The notes under the pieces were generated by a model, which was not told where the DNA came from, did no database searches, and was given only the letters and a program-made list of their open reading frames with translations. Both the position numbers and the translations under genes were made by a program. Below, one piece after another: positions 9,959 to 19,572 of a stretch of DNA of 64,000 nt; position 1 is the stretch's first letter, and each line of letters starts with the position of its first letter. This DNA is from an uncultured Alphaproteobacteria bacterium (GTDB taxonomy: Bacteria > Pseudomonadota > Alphaproteobacteria > HIMB59 > GCA-002718135), in the NCBI GenBank assembly GCA_902524385.1, contig CABZCZ010000002.1:124260-188259 (forward strand), given 5' to 3'.

Positions 9959-10920
9959 CTTATAATATTATAATTTATTATATTACTTTTATTTAAATTT
10001 TTACTTTTAGTTAAAAAATTAAAAACATTTTCACAGGTTTCAGTAGCCATTCTTTTTCTACATTCAAGTGTAAGTGCTGAATTGTGAGGTGTTAGCAAAG
10101 TGTTTTGTAAAGAAAATAACATATGATTTTCTATTGGAGGTTCAGTTTTAAAAACATCTAATCCAGCAGCGCGAATTTTTTTATTTTTTAAAGCATCAAA
10201 TAAAGCATTTTCATTAACGATACCTCCGCGTGCAGTATTTATTAGAATTAAATTCGATTTAAATACTTCAAATTGTTCAAAAGAAATCAAATCATTTGTT
10301 TCTGAGTTTAGTGGCAAATGAATACTTATATAATCTGCAATCATAAATCCACTTTCTTTGTCTGTAGGAATATAATTCATAGAACGGATTTCATCATCGG
10401 AAATAAATGGATCATGAATGTAAATTTCCATATCAAAAGCCATGCATCTTTTAGCTAATTCTTTTCCAATTCTACCAAAACCCAAAATAAGTATTTTTTT
10501 CTGATATAATTCAAAATAATTAGGAAGATTTGCTTTTTCTTCAAATTTATTAAGTTTAACTAATTTATCAGATTCATAGATATTTTTAGTTAAGCAAAGC
10601 ATCATTGTCATTACATGCTCAGAAACACTTACAGCATTAGCTGTGCCTGTTATAGCTAAAGCTATTTTGTTGTCATTTAAGAAATTGTAATCAACGTTAT
10701 CATAACCAACTCCATGTCTTGCAACAACCTTTAATTTTTTTGCATTTGACAGAACTTTTTTACTTAATTTGACTGTTCTTACAACAATTCCATCCACATC
10801 AGATAATTCATTCGTAAGTTGATCTTCTTCTTTACTATTAGTAACAAAATATTCTATGTTATTATTTTCAAAGATCTCATATCCACAAGTATGAATTTCT
10901 CCAACCACACCAACTTTCAT
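9955..10920 (-). CDS. NAD-dependent D-2-hydroxyacid dehydrogenase (SerA-like)
   Basis: ILGFGRIGKELAKRC, LINTARGGIVNENAL, AAGLDVFKTEPP. Confidence 0.92.
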   Translation of the reverse strand: MKVGVVGEIHTCGYEIFENNNIEYFVTNSKEEDQLTNELSDVDGIVVRTVKLSKKVLSNAKKLKVVARHGVGYDNVDYNFLNDNKIALAITGTANAVSVSEHVMTMMLCLTKNIYESDKLVKLNKFEEKANLPNYFELYQKKILILGFGRIGKELAKRCMAFDMEIYIHDPFISDDEIRSMNYIPTDKESGFMIADYISIHLPLNSETNDLISFEQFEVFKSNLILINTARGGIVNENALFDALKNKKIRAAGLDVFKTEPPIENHMLFSLQNTLLTPHNSALTLECRKRMATETCENVFNFLTKSKNLNKSNIINYNIIS

Positions 10921-11019
10921 AAAAGATTTATATTCTATAATTATAAAAAAATAAATTGATTAACTCTTTAAATTATTTTTTTATTATAATAGTATCTATT
11001 TTTTTTGCGAAAGGAACCT

Positions 11020-12864
11020 ATGAAAACAGTTAGAATGTCTTGTTCACACGCATTAATTAAATATTTAACTATGCAAAAAATTTTAATTAATGGAAAAAAA
11101 GAACCACTTTTTCCAGGTGCATTTGGTATTTATGGTCATGGTAATGTAGCTTGTATTGGACAGGCCATGGAAGAATATCAAAATGAACTTCCAGGATACA
11201 GAGGTCATCATGAACAAAACATGGCTTTAACTGGAATAGCATATGCTCGTGCAAAAAGAAGAAAACAAATATTTGTTGCTACTTCGTCAGTTGGACCAGG
11301 CGCAACTAACATGGTTACCGCAGCAGCAGTTGCATTAAGCAACAGACTTCCAATTTTACTTTTACCAGGTGATACATTTTCAAGTCGTTTTCCAGACCCT
11401 GTTTTACAACAAGTAGAACATTTTAATTCTCCTTCAGAAACTCAGAATGATTCATTTAAATCTGTATCAAGATATTTTGATCGAATAACTAGACCTGAAC
11501 AAATTTTAACTTCTTTACCTCAAGCAATTAATGTGATGCTTGACCCTGCAGATTGTGGTCCTGCAGTAATTTCGATGTCACAAGATGTTCAAGGAGAAGC
11601 TTTTGATTATCCAGAAATTTTTTTTGAAGAAAAAATTTATCGAATAAGAAGAATTCACCCTGATCCAAATCAAATACAAAAAGCAGCTGATAAATTAAAA
11701 AAATCAAAACAACCTATTATTATTTCTGGAGGAGGTGTTTTATATTCAGAAGCTGAAGAGGAAATTTCTGCTTTTGCAATGAAACATAATATTCCCGTAA
11801 CTGCAACTGTAATGGGTATTGGATGTATGAACAAAGATGATCCCTATTATATAAGTGCAATTGGATGTTTAGGAGAAGGCTCATCTAATAACCTTGCTAC
11901 AGATACAGATTTAGCACTAGCTGTAGGAACAAAATTAGGAGACTTTACAACTGGCTCTTGGACGAATTTTGAAAATGAAAATTTTCAACTTGTATCAATA
12001 AATACTTCACGATTTGACACTATAAAACATCGTGCAACTCCTGTTGTAAGTGATGCAAAAATTGGACTTCAAGAATTATCAAAAGTATTAGGAGATTGGA
12101 GAGCGCCTGATAATTGGTACCAGCGATCTATTGAGGAAAGAGATAGATGGGATGAATATGTTGCTAAAGAGAGTGGGCCAACAAACCAAGAATTACCGTC
12201 CTATGCTCATGCAGTGGGTGCAGTTTATAGAAATTCAGATCCATCAGATATTGTTGTAACTGCAGCTGGAGGCTTAGTTGGAGAAGTGGTTCAAATATGG
12301 AAACCAAAAGAGCTAAATACTTTTGAAACTGAATGGGGATTTAGTTGCATGAGTTATGAAATATCGGGTGCACTTGGAATTAAAATGGCAAAACCTGATC
12401 AAGATGTAATTGTATTTGTAGGAGATGGTTCATACCTATTACAAAACAGCGATATTTATAGTTCTGTTTTGTATGATAAAAAATTAATAATAGTTGTTTG
12501 TGATAATGGTGGTCATATGGTTATTAATAGATTGCAGCTAGCAAAAGGTGGGAATGAATATCTTTGTAATCTCAATGCAGCCAGAGCTACAAATGTACAG
12601 TTTGTAGATTTTGAAGCTCATGCAAAAAGTATGGGGGCAAATGGTGAGACCGTTAAATCCATTTCAGAGTTAGAGGCTGCTTTTAAAAGAGCAAAAGAAT
12701 CAGACAAAACCTATCTGATTTCTATGAAAACAGATGGTTATGAATGGTTAGAAGGTACAGCTTTTTGGGAGAGTCCAACACTTGAAGTGGATAATACCGA
12801 AGGTAAGAAATTAGCTCTTAATGAATTTTTAGAAGGAAAAAATAAACAACGTAAGGGCGTATAA
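11020..12864 (+). CDS. iolD: ThDP-dependent enzyme, IolD-like (3D-(3,5/4)-trihydroxycyclohexane-1,2-dione acylhydrolase)
   Basis: FGIYGHGNVACIGQAM, GPGATNMVTAAAVA, FVGDGSYLLQNSDI; ATG at 11020 preferred over TTG 11005. Confidence 0.85.
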   Translation: MKTVRMSCSHALIKYLTMQKILINGKKEPLFPGAFGIYGHGNVACIGQAMEEYQNELPGYRGHHEQNMALTGIAYARAKRRKQIFVATSSVGPGATNMVTAAAVALSNRLPILLLPGDTFSSRFPDPVLQQVEHFNSPSETQNDSFKSVSRYFDRITRPEQILTSLPQAINVMLDPADCGPAVISMSQDVQGEAFDYPEIFFEEKIYRIRRIHPDPNQIQKAADKLKKSKQPIIISGGGVLYSEAEEEISAFAMKHNIPVTATVMGIGCMNKDDPYYISAIGCLGEGSSNNLATDTDLALAVGTKLGDFTTGSWTNFENENFQLVSINTSRFDTIKHRATPVVSDAKIGLQELSKVLGDWRAPDNWYQRSIEERDRWDEYVAKESGPTNQELPSYAHAVGAVYRNSDPSDIVVTAAGGLVGEVVQIWKPKELNTFETEWGFSCMSYEISGALGIKMAKPDQDVIVFVGDGSYLLQNSDIYSSVLYDKKLIIVVCDNGGHMVINRLQLAKGGNEYLCNLNAARATNVQFVDFEAHAKSMGANGETVKSISELEAAFKRAKESDKTYLISMKTDGYEWLEGTAFWESPTLEVDNTEGKKLALNEFLEGKNKQRKGV

Positions 12865-12898
12865 AAATAAATTTCTTTTTCTAAAATTTAAAAATTGT

Positions 12899-13927
12899 AT
12901 GAGTCAAAACAAGCCTATAATTTTATTAGATCCATATCCAAGAACAATGGACCTACTTTTTTCTAAAGAAAATTTAAAATACTTAAAAAAAAATTTTAAA
13001 CTTATTACTGCTCCAAATAAAAATAAAAAAAATTTTTATGAAAAAAATTTACCAAAGGCAGATTATATTTTTGGGCAACCCAATTTACCTTTATCTTTAA
13101 TTTCTAAATCTAAAAAACTTAAAGCAATATTTAATGTAGAGAGCAATTTTATGGACAATATGGATTATGATTATTGTTTTAGAAAAGGAATACATGTATT
13201 AGCAACATCTCCTGTTTTTGCTCAACCCGTTGCTGAAATGGCAATGGGACTTACTTTATCAATAGCAAGAAGTATTCATATTGCCCACTCAGACTTTATT
13301 TTAAAAAAAGAAAGGTATGGAGGAGAAATTAGTCAGAATAATTTTTTAATAAAAAATAAAACATTTGGTTTAATTGGTTTTGGTGATTTAGCAAAATCAC
13401 TTACTCCTATACTAAAAGTATTCTCAAATAATATAATCGCTTATGATCCTTGGATTCCTGATAAAGAAATTGAAAAATTGGATGTTAAGCCTACCAGTTT
13501 AAATTTGTTACTCAAAAATGCTGACATCATTTATGTACTCGCGTCTATTACTTCTTCTAATAAATCTATGATTAATTCTTCAAAGTTTAAATTAATAAAA
13601 GATGGATCAGCGTTTGTATTAATGAGTAGAGCAGCCATAATAAATTTTGATGATTTTTTTAATTTTTTAAAAAATAGAAATGTATTTGCTGCTATTGATG
13701 TTTTTCCACAAGAACCATTTCCTAAAAATCATAAATTAAGAAAACTCAAAAATGTAATTTTTTCTCCGCATAGGGCTGGTGCATTAGACAGTGCATTTAA
13801 AGAGATGGGTGAATTAGTAATTCAAGATTTAAAACTGATTTCAAAAGGCCTACCTCCTAAATTATGTAAAAAAGCTGAAAGAGAAACTGTTAAATATTTA
13901 CGATCGAAACCAGTTGATATTAATTAA
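12899..13927 (+). CDS. D-2-hydroxyacid dehydrogenase family protein
   Basis: FGLIGFGDLAKSLTPIL, AAIDVFPQEPFPKNH. Confidence 0.85.
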   Translation: MSQNKPIILLDPYPRTMDLLFSKENLKYLKKNFKLITAPNKNKKNFYEKNLPKADYIFGQPNLPLSLISKSKKLKAIFNVESNFMDNMDYDYCFRKGIHVLATSPVFAQPVAEMAMGLTLSIARSIHIAHSDFILKKERYGGEISQNNFLIKNKTFGLIGFGDLAKSLTPILKVFSNNIIAYDPWIPDKEIEKLDVKPTSLNLLLKNADIIYVLASITSSNKSMINSSKFKLIKDGSAFVLMSRAAIINFDDFFNFLKNRNVFAAIDVFPQEPFPKNHKLRKLKNVIFSPHRAGALDSAFKEMGELVIQDLKLISKGLPPKLCKKAERETVKYLRSKPVDIN

Positions 13928-13948
13928 AATTTATTTAAAAACATAGTT

Positions 13949-14695
13949 ATGTCAGATCAATTAGTACTGGAAGCTAAATCAGTTTCAAAATTCTTTGGTA
14001 CTATAACAGCTCTTCAAAATGTAGATCTTCATTTAAATAAAGGTGAGGTTCTAGGTGTCGTTGGCGATAACGGTGCTGGGAAATCAACATTAATGAAAGT
14101 TTTATCAGGATTATACAAGCCAAGTGAAGGGTCTCTTTTTTTTGATAAAGAGAAAGTAACATTAAATAGTCCAAGAGACTCTCAAAATTTGGGTTTAGAA
14201 ATGGTCTATCAAGATTTAGCACTTGCTGGGAACCTTCCTATTGGCGATAATATTTTTTTAGGAAGAGAACCAACAAGAAAAGTTGGCCCTTTCAATTTTT
14301 TAGATCATAAAAAAAAAAAACAGTTAACCGAAGAGCATCTTGCAAAACTAAAAATAAACGTAAAGAGTGCTGATCAAAAGGTTGAAGAATTATCAGGTGG
14401 ACAAAGACAAGCTGTAGCAATTGCTAGAGCTACAGCTTTTAATGCAAAAATTGTATTGATGGATGAACCAACAGCAGCACTTGCTGTTAAGGAAGTTGGA
14501 AAAGTTTTAGATTTAATTTTAAATCTTAAAAAGTTAGGTGTTAGTGTAATAGTAATTAGCCATCGAATGGATGATATTTTTACTGTTTGTGATCGCGTAA
14601 TGGCACTTTTTCAAGGAACAAATTTTGCTGAATCAGAATTAAAAAAAACTTCAAGAGACGAAGTTATTGGATGGATCATGGGGAAAAAAGATTAA
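13949..14695 (+). CDS. Sugar ABC transporter ATP-binding protein, single NBD (FrcA/RbsA-like), transporter 1
   Basis: GDNGAGKST Walker A, LSGGQRQAVAIARA signature, LMDEPTAAL Walker B. Confidence 0.95.
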   Translation: MSDQLVLEAKSVSKFFGTITALQNVDLHLNKGEVLGVVGDNGAGKSTLMKVLSGLYKPSEGSLFFDKEKVTLNSPRDSQNLGLEMVYQDLALAGNLPIGDNIFLGREPTRKVGPFNFLDHKKKKQLTEEHLAKLKINVKSADQKVEELSGGQRQAVAIARATAFNAKIVLMDEPTAALAVKEVGKVLDLILNLKKLGVSVIVISHRMDDIFTVCDRVMALFQGTNFAESELKKTSRDEVIGWIMGKKD

Positions 14696-15702
14696 TGGAT
14701 AAGAGTCAAGAATCTTTATTTGTCAGACTAATTCCTTTTTTTGAAAGGTATGGGATCTTATTACTTATCCTAATAATGATTGCTGTTTTGCATTTGTTAC
14801 AACCTGATGTGTTTTTATCATGGAGAAATGTAACAAATATTTTTAAACAGGTTTCCTGGCAGTCTATGTTAGCACTTGGTGTCTTTATGGTCATTGTAAC
14901 TGCAGGTATAGATTTATCAGTCGGTTCAATTATTATGTTATCATTAATGGGACTAGCTATTGCTTCCAAAGCAGGAATGCCTTGGTACGTTGTTATGTTA
15001 GTTGCACCAGCAATTGGATTTTTGTGTGGTATGTTTAATGGTATTGGCATCACGTTACTTCGAATGCCTCATCCATTCATCATGACACTTGGTACTCTAT
15101 ATATATTCAGAGGAATTGGGAATCTAATTTCAGGCGGTGTGCCAATAACAGGATTTGCTGAACAGATAAGAGTTATTGGAAATGGTAAAATCAAGCTAGA
15201 TGCATTTTTTGGAGAAGGGGCAAGAGAATACATACCCACAAGTTTAATTTTGATGATTGTAATATTTTTTATTTTTTGGATATTTTTAAATCATACAAGA
15301 ATAGGTAAATGGATCTACGCTATTGGAGGTAACCCTGGAGCTGCAAGAGCAGCAGGTATTAATGTAGACCGAATTTTAATCGTAGTTTACACTCTATGTG
15401 GTTTTTTGGCGGGAATTGGAGGTTTAATTTTAGCTGGAAGAACGAATTCTGCTTATCCAAATGCTGGTTTACAATCTGAGTTAGATGCAATTGCGGCAGT
15501 CATAATTGGTGGAGCGAGCTTTTTTGGAGGCAGAGGAACAGTATTAGGCGTGTTTGCTGGAGTTATGATAATGGGTATACTCCGAAATGGTCTAAATTTG
15601 ATGAACGTTAGTGTTTTCTGGCAACAAGTTCTGATTGGTTCTATTATTATTTTGGCCGTTTATATTGATGTTTTAAGAAGACAACTTGCAACCAGAACAT
15701 AA
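14695..15702 (+). CDS. Sugar ABC transporter permease (RbsC/FrcC-like), transporter 1
   Basis: Multi-TM; GIDLSVGSI, AAGINVDRILIVVYTLCGFLAGIGG; start at ATG 14695 (taATG overlap). Confidence 0.93.
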   Translation: MDKSQESLFVRLIPFFERYGILLLILIMIAVLHLLQPDVFLSWRNVTNIFKQVSWQSMLALGVFMVIVTAGIDLSVGSIIMLSLMGLAIASKAGMPWYVVMLVAPAIGFLCGMFNGIGITLLRMPHPFIMTLGTLYIFRGIGNLISGGVPITGFAEQIRVIGNGKIKLDAFFGEGAREYIPTSLILMIVIFFIFWIFLNHTRIGKWIYAIGGNPGAARAAGINVDRILIVVYTLCGFLAGIGGLILAGRTNSAYPNAGLQSELDAIAAVIIGGASFFGGRGTVLGVFAGVMIMGILRNGLNLMNVSVFWQQVLIGSIIILAVYIDVLRRQLATRT

Positions 15703-15791
15703 TATTAAAAAATAATCACTTTCTGACAAACAGTCTCTTGATTAGATTTTCATTTTTCATTAATGGTTAAAAAAAAAATTTAGGAGGAAAA

Positions 15792-16709
15792 ATGAAATTT
15801 TTTATTTCTATAATTACTACTTCAGTATTGTTTTTTTCAGGTAGCCTTCTAGCAGGCTCACACGCTAAAACAATAATGTTAAGTACCAAAGGACCAGGTG
15901 CTGGAAACCCATTTTGGGCTTCAGTAGAAGCTGGTGCTAAAGATGCTGCTGAAGAATTAGGTGTTAACCTAATTATCCTATCACCACCACAAGAGAGTGA
16001 TGTTATGGCTCAGGTGGCGCAAATTGAAGACCAAATAGCAAAAGGTGTAGACGGTATTGCGATTGCACCAACTGACCCTAATGCAGTTGCACCAATTCTT
16101 GATGATGCAATGGCTTCTGGTGTTCCAGTTGTATACATTGATACTAATGGAATTAATGAAGGTGTAACTTTCATTGGAACTAATAATATTAATGGTGCTG
16201 CTTTAGCCGCTCAATACATCTGTGATAACGTTCCAAGTGGCTCTGATGTTGCAATTCTTCAAGGAATGATAACTCAAACTACTGGTCAGCACAGAGCTGA
16301 AGGATCTCATAAAGGTCTTGAAGCATGTGGCATGAACATTGTTGCTGAACTTCCAGCTAACTGGGATACCGCACAAGGTATGTCAGTAACTGAAGATATC
16401 TTAACTGGTAACCCCAATCTAAAAGCAATCTTTGCTTCTAATGATAATATGGGTCTAGGCGCTATCCAAGCATTAAAAAATGCTGATATGCTAGATGATG
16501 TTTTGGTTGTTGGATTTGATGCTAACCCTGATGCTGCTGCAAGTGTAATGGCTGGTGAAATGTCAGCTACTATTGCTCAGTTCTCATACAACATGGGATA
16601 TATGGGTGTAGAAAATGCACTTAAATTAGCTAATGGTGAAAGCATTCCAGATAACATTGATACTGGAACTGTGTTAGTAACTAAAGAAAATGCTGCTGAC
16701 TTTATGTAA
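15792..16709 (+). CDS. Periplasmic sugar-binding protein (ribose/galactose type), transporter 1
   Basis: Signal peptide plus periplasmic-binding fold (GVPVVYIDTNG); AGGAGG SD 15782-15787. Confidence 0.95.
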   Translation: MKFFISIITTSVLFFSGSLLAGSHAKTIMLSTKGPGAGNPFWASVEAGAKDAAEELGVNLIILSPPQESDVMAQVAQIEDQIAKGVDGIAIAPTDPNAVAPILDDAMASGVPVVYIDTNGINEGVTFIGTNNINGAALAAQYICDNVPSGSDVAILQGMITQTTGQHRAEGSHKGLEACGMNIVAELPANWDTAQGMSVTEDILTGNPNLKAIFASNDNMGLGAIQALKNADMLDDVLVVGFDANPDAAASVMAGEMSATIAQFSYNMGYMGVENALKLANGESIPDNIDTGTVLVTKENAADFM

Positions 16710-16730
16710 GTCATCAAGACTATTTAAATT

Positions 16731-16760
16731 AAAAAGGCCGCAATTTGCGGCCTTTTTTTA
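16731..16760 (+). terminator. Rho-independent terminator after SBP 1
   Basis: GGCCGCaatttGCGGCC hairpin (16736-16752) followed by a 7-T tract. Confidence 0.92.
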
Positions 16761-16824
16761 TTAAAATATAACATTTACATATTGAATTAATTCCTTAAAT
16801 TGAAATGATTATTTAGGAGGAAAA

Positions 16825-17778
16825 ATGAAAAAATTTATTTTAATTATAGCTTCGGCTGTAAGTTTATTAACTTTTTCTTTCTCAGCAAATGCACTTAAAG
16901 TAGGTGCTCTATATCTTGATACTGCTGGTTTTTTTGGTGAGATTAAATATGGTATAGAAAAAGCTGGGGAAGAAGAAGGTATCGAGCTAACTGGAGCGAA
17001 TTCTCAAAGTGATGTAGCAAGGGAAGCTGAATTTATCGATACGCTTTTAGCAACTGGCGTTGATGTTGTAATAATGTCACCAGTTTCAACTGATTCTTCT
17101 GTTGCAGCTGTTGAAAGACTTGCAGAAGCAGGTGTTCCAGTTGTATGCTATAATACATGTTTAAATGATGAAGATGCTAAAAGACTCGCTTATGCACTTG
17201 TTACTACAAGTCAAAGAGAGTTGGGTTATCCAGTTGGTGTTATTGCTGGAAACTGGGCAATCAAAGCTGGTATTGATTTAAAAATTGGTATTCATAATTG
17301 TAATAGATACGAAGCTTGTCAGGAAAGAGAAGATGGTTTTATAGATGGACTAAATTCTACAGGTGTAAATTTTGAAGTTATCAATAACCAAGAAGCCTTT
17401 GCAAATGATGTTGCAACTCAAGTTGGTACAGACATGCTTATTGCAAACCCTGAAATTAACCTAATGTATGCTGCTAATGAAGGTGGGACAATTGGTGCCG
17501 TTAATGCTGTTCTGGCAGCAGGACAAATTGGTCAAACATACGTAATGGGAACTGATGCAACTGCAGAATTAATGAATTTTGTAAGTGATGGAGAAATTCT
17601 ATTAGCTGTTAATTCACAATTCCCAAGAGATATGGGAGCAGGTGCAATGAGAGCTGCACTAAAAGCAGTTAAAGGTGAGGCTATCGACGAATATGTTCAA
17701 TTAACACCTACTAAAGTATTTACTTCTATAGACAAAATAGCCATTGATACATGGTTGTCTGAAAGAGGATACGACTAA
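16825..17778 (+). CDS. Periplasmic sugar-binding protein, transporter 2
   Basis: Signal peptide MKKFILIIASAVSLLTFSFSANA; periplasmic-binding fold; AGGAGG SD. Confidence 0.94.
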   Translation: MKKFILIIASAVSLLTFSFSANALKVGALYLDTAGFFGEIKYGIEKAGEEEGIELTGANSQSDVAREAEFIDTLLATGVDVVIMSPVSTDSSVAAVERLAEAGVPVVCYNTCLNDEDAKRLAYALVTTSQRELGYPVGVIAGNWAIKAGIDLKIGIHNCNRYEACQEREDGFIDGLNSTGVNFEVINNQEAFANDVATQVGTDMLIANPEINLMYAANEGGTIGAVNAVLAAGQIGQTYVMGTDATAELMNFVSDGEILLAVNSQFPRDMGAGAMRAALKAVKGEAIDEYVQLTPTKVFTSIDKIAIDTWLSERGYD

Positions 17779-17790
17779 CTATTTTTTTAA

Positions 17791-17816
17791 GGGGTATCTA
17801 AAGATACCCCTTTTTC
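17791..17816 (+). terminator. Terminator-like hairpin between SBP 2 and its permease
   Basis: GGGGTATCT aa AGATACCCC followed by TTTTTC, directly upstream of permease ATG 17819. Confidence 0.88.
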
Positions 17817-17818
17817 TT

Positions 17819-18811
17819 ATGACAGAACAGACTCTAGAAAAAACTAAAAAGAGAATAAAAATCAGTAATCTGCATGAGATAGGATTGCTTATAGCGTTAA
17901 TTATTGTCTTACTTTTATTTTCTTTCACTACTGAAAACTTTTTTACACAAAGAAATTTTACAAGTATTTTGAGAAGTGCCTCTTATGTTGGTTTAATTGC
18001 TTTTCCAATGACTTTTGTCCTTATCACTAGAGAAATAGATATTAGTGTTGGACCATCAGTTGCTTGGTCAGGTTTACTTTTTGTAATTTTAATAAAGTGG
18101 TACGACTTTGGTTATTTAACTTCAGCTGTAATAGTAATTTTATGGGGGACCTTACTAGGGTATTTTATAGGAGTAGCTAGAACAAAATTATTCATTCCTA
18201 CATTTATTACAACTTTAGCACTATGGAGTGCCTTAAGAGGCTATTCTCTTTTTGTTACCGAAGGTCGGCCTATAGCAATAAGTAATAAGGAATTTAGATA
18301 TTTTTTTGGAGGAGATATTTTAGGTTTACCAACAGTCACATGGATAATGCTTGGAGCTTTTCTTATTTTTTGGTTTGCAAGCAAGTATACTGTTACCGGA
18401 ACTAACTTCTATGCAGTTGGTGGAAATCCTAAAGCTGCAAGAAATATTGGTATTAATGTTGATAGAGTAAAGATTTTAGCATTAATAGGAACCAGTCTTT
18501 TTTCTGCTATTGTTGGTATATTATTTGTGGCTAGAGTTTCCTCTGGAAACGCAAATTTAGCAGATGGAATGGAATTTGACGTTATAGCTGCAGTTGTTGT
18601 TGGAGGAACAGCACTTGCAGGTGCTGTAGGAACTATGACTGGTACACTTCTAGGATGTGTTTTTATAGCAATGATTAGCAATGGATTAATACATTGGGGT
18701 ATAGATCCTGATTTGAATAGAGTAGTAAAAGGAATAATTATTTTTTTAGCTGTTGTAATTAATTCAAATTTTACCTTTAAATCAAATTCAGGTGGACCAA
18801 AAGAGGACTAA
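17819..18811 (+). CDS. Sugar ABC transporter permease, transporter 2
   Basis: Multi-TM RbsC-like (REIDISVGPSVAW, ARNIGINVDRVK); start at ATG 17819. Confidence 0.92.
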   Translation: MTEQTLEKTKKRIKISNLHEIGLLIALIIVLLLFSFTTENFFTQRNFTSILRSASYVGLIAFPMTFVLITREIDISVGPSVAWSGLLFVILIKWYDFGYLTSAVIVILWGTLLGYFIGVARTKLFIPTFITTLALWSALRGYSLFVTEGRPIAISNKEFRYFFGGDILGLPTVTWIMLGAFLIFWFASKYTVTGTNFYAVGGNPKAARNIGINVDRVKILALIGTSLFSAIVGILFVARVSSGNANLADGMEFDVIAAVVVGGTALAGAVGTMTGTLLGCVFIAMISNGLIHWGIDPDLNRVVKGIIIFLAVVINSNFTFKSNSGGPKED

Positions 18812-19551
18812 TGGAGATTCTAGAATTAAATAAAATATCTAAAAATTTTGGAGCTATAAAGGCATTGGATAACGTTACACTTTCATTAAGATCAGGTGAA
18901 GTTTTAGGATTAATGGGAGACAATGGTGCTGGTAAATCTACTTTAATTAAAATTATAGCAGGCAATTTTAAACAGTCATCTGGAACAATAAATTTTGAAA
19001 ATAAAAAAGTTCAATTTTCAAAACCTATGGAAGCGAGAGATAAAGGTATAGAAGTTGTCTACCAAGATTTGGCATTGTGTGATAATTTAACTGCTGCCTC
19101 AAATATTTTTCTTACAAGGGAGATTAAGAGAAATTTTGGAATACTAAAAATAATTAATTTTTCAGAGATGTTCAAAAGAGCTAAAGATATTTTCAAAGAA
19201 CTTAAATCTGAAACTTTACCAGATGAGGAAGTGAAAATGATGTCTGGTGGGCAAAGACAAGCAGTTGCCATTGGTAGAACAAAATTATCAGCAGCTAAAG
19301 TTGTATTATTAGATGAGCCTACTGCAGCAATTAGCGTAAGACAGGTTGCAGAAGTTCTAGAGTTAATTAAGCAACTTAAAAATCAAGGTATTGCGGTTGT
19401 AATTATTAGTCATAGAATGCCAGATGTATTCGCTGTTAGCGATAGAATAGCTGTACTTAGGAGAGGCCAGTTAGTGGCTAATAAACTAGCGAAAGAAAGT
19501 TCACCTGAAGAAGTTACAGCTTTAATAACCGGTGCTATTGAAAAAGCTTGA
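18811..19551 (+). CDS. Sugar ABC transporter ATP-binding protein, single NBD, transporter 2
   Basis: GDNGAGKST, MSGGQRQAVAIGRT, LLDEPTAAI. Confidence 0.95.
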   Translation: MEILELNKISKNFGAIKALDNVTLSLRSGEVLGLMGDNGAGKSTLIKIIAGNFKQSSGTINFENKKVQFSKPMEARDKGIEVVYQDLALCDNLTAASNIFLTREIKRNFGILKIINFSEMFKRAKDIFKELKSETLPDEEVKMMSGGQRQAVAIGRTKLSAAKVVLLDEPTAAISVRQVAEVLELIKQLKNQGIAVVIISHRMPDVFAVSDRIAVLRRGQLVANKLAKESSPEEVTALITGAIEKA

Positions 19552-19572
19552 TTATAGAATTATTTTATAATT

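Noticed and set aside
15703-15791. Possible riboswitch in the 89-nt leader of SBP 1
   Set aside because: AT-rich without a stable stem or recognisable aptamer core; only the SD is convincing.
18409-18681. 90-aa minus-strand ORF
   Set aside because: Fully antisense to a well-supported ABC permease; low-complexity translation typical of shadow ORFs.
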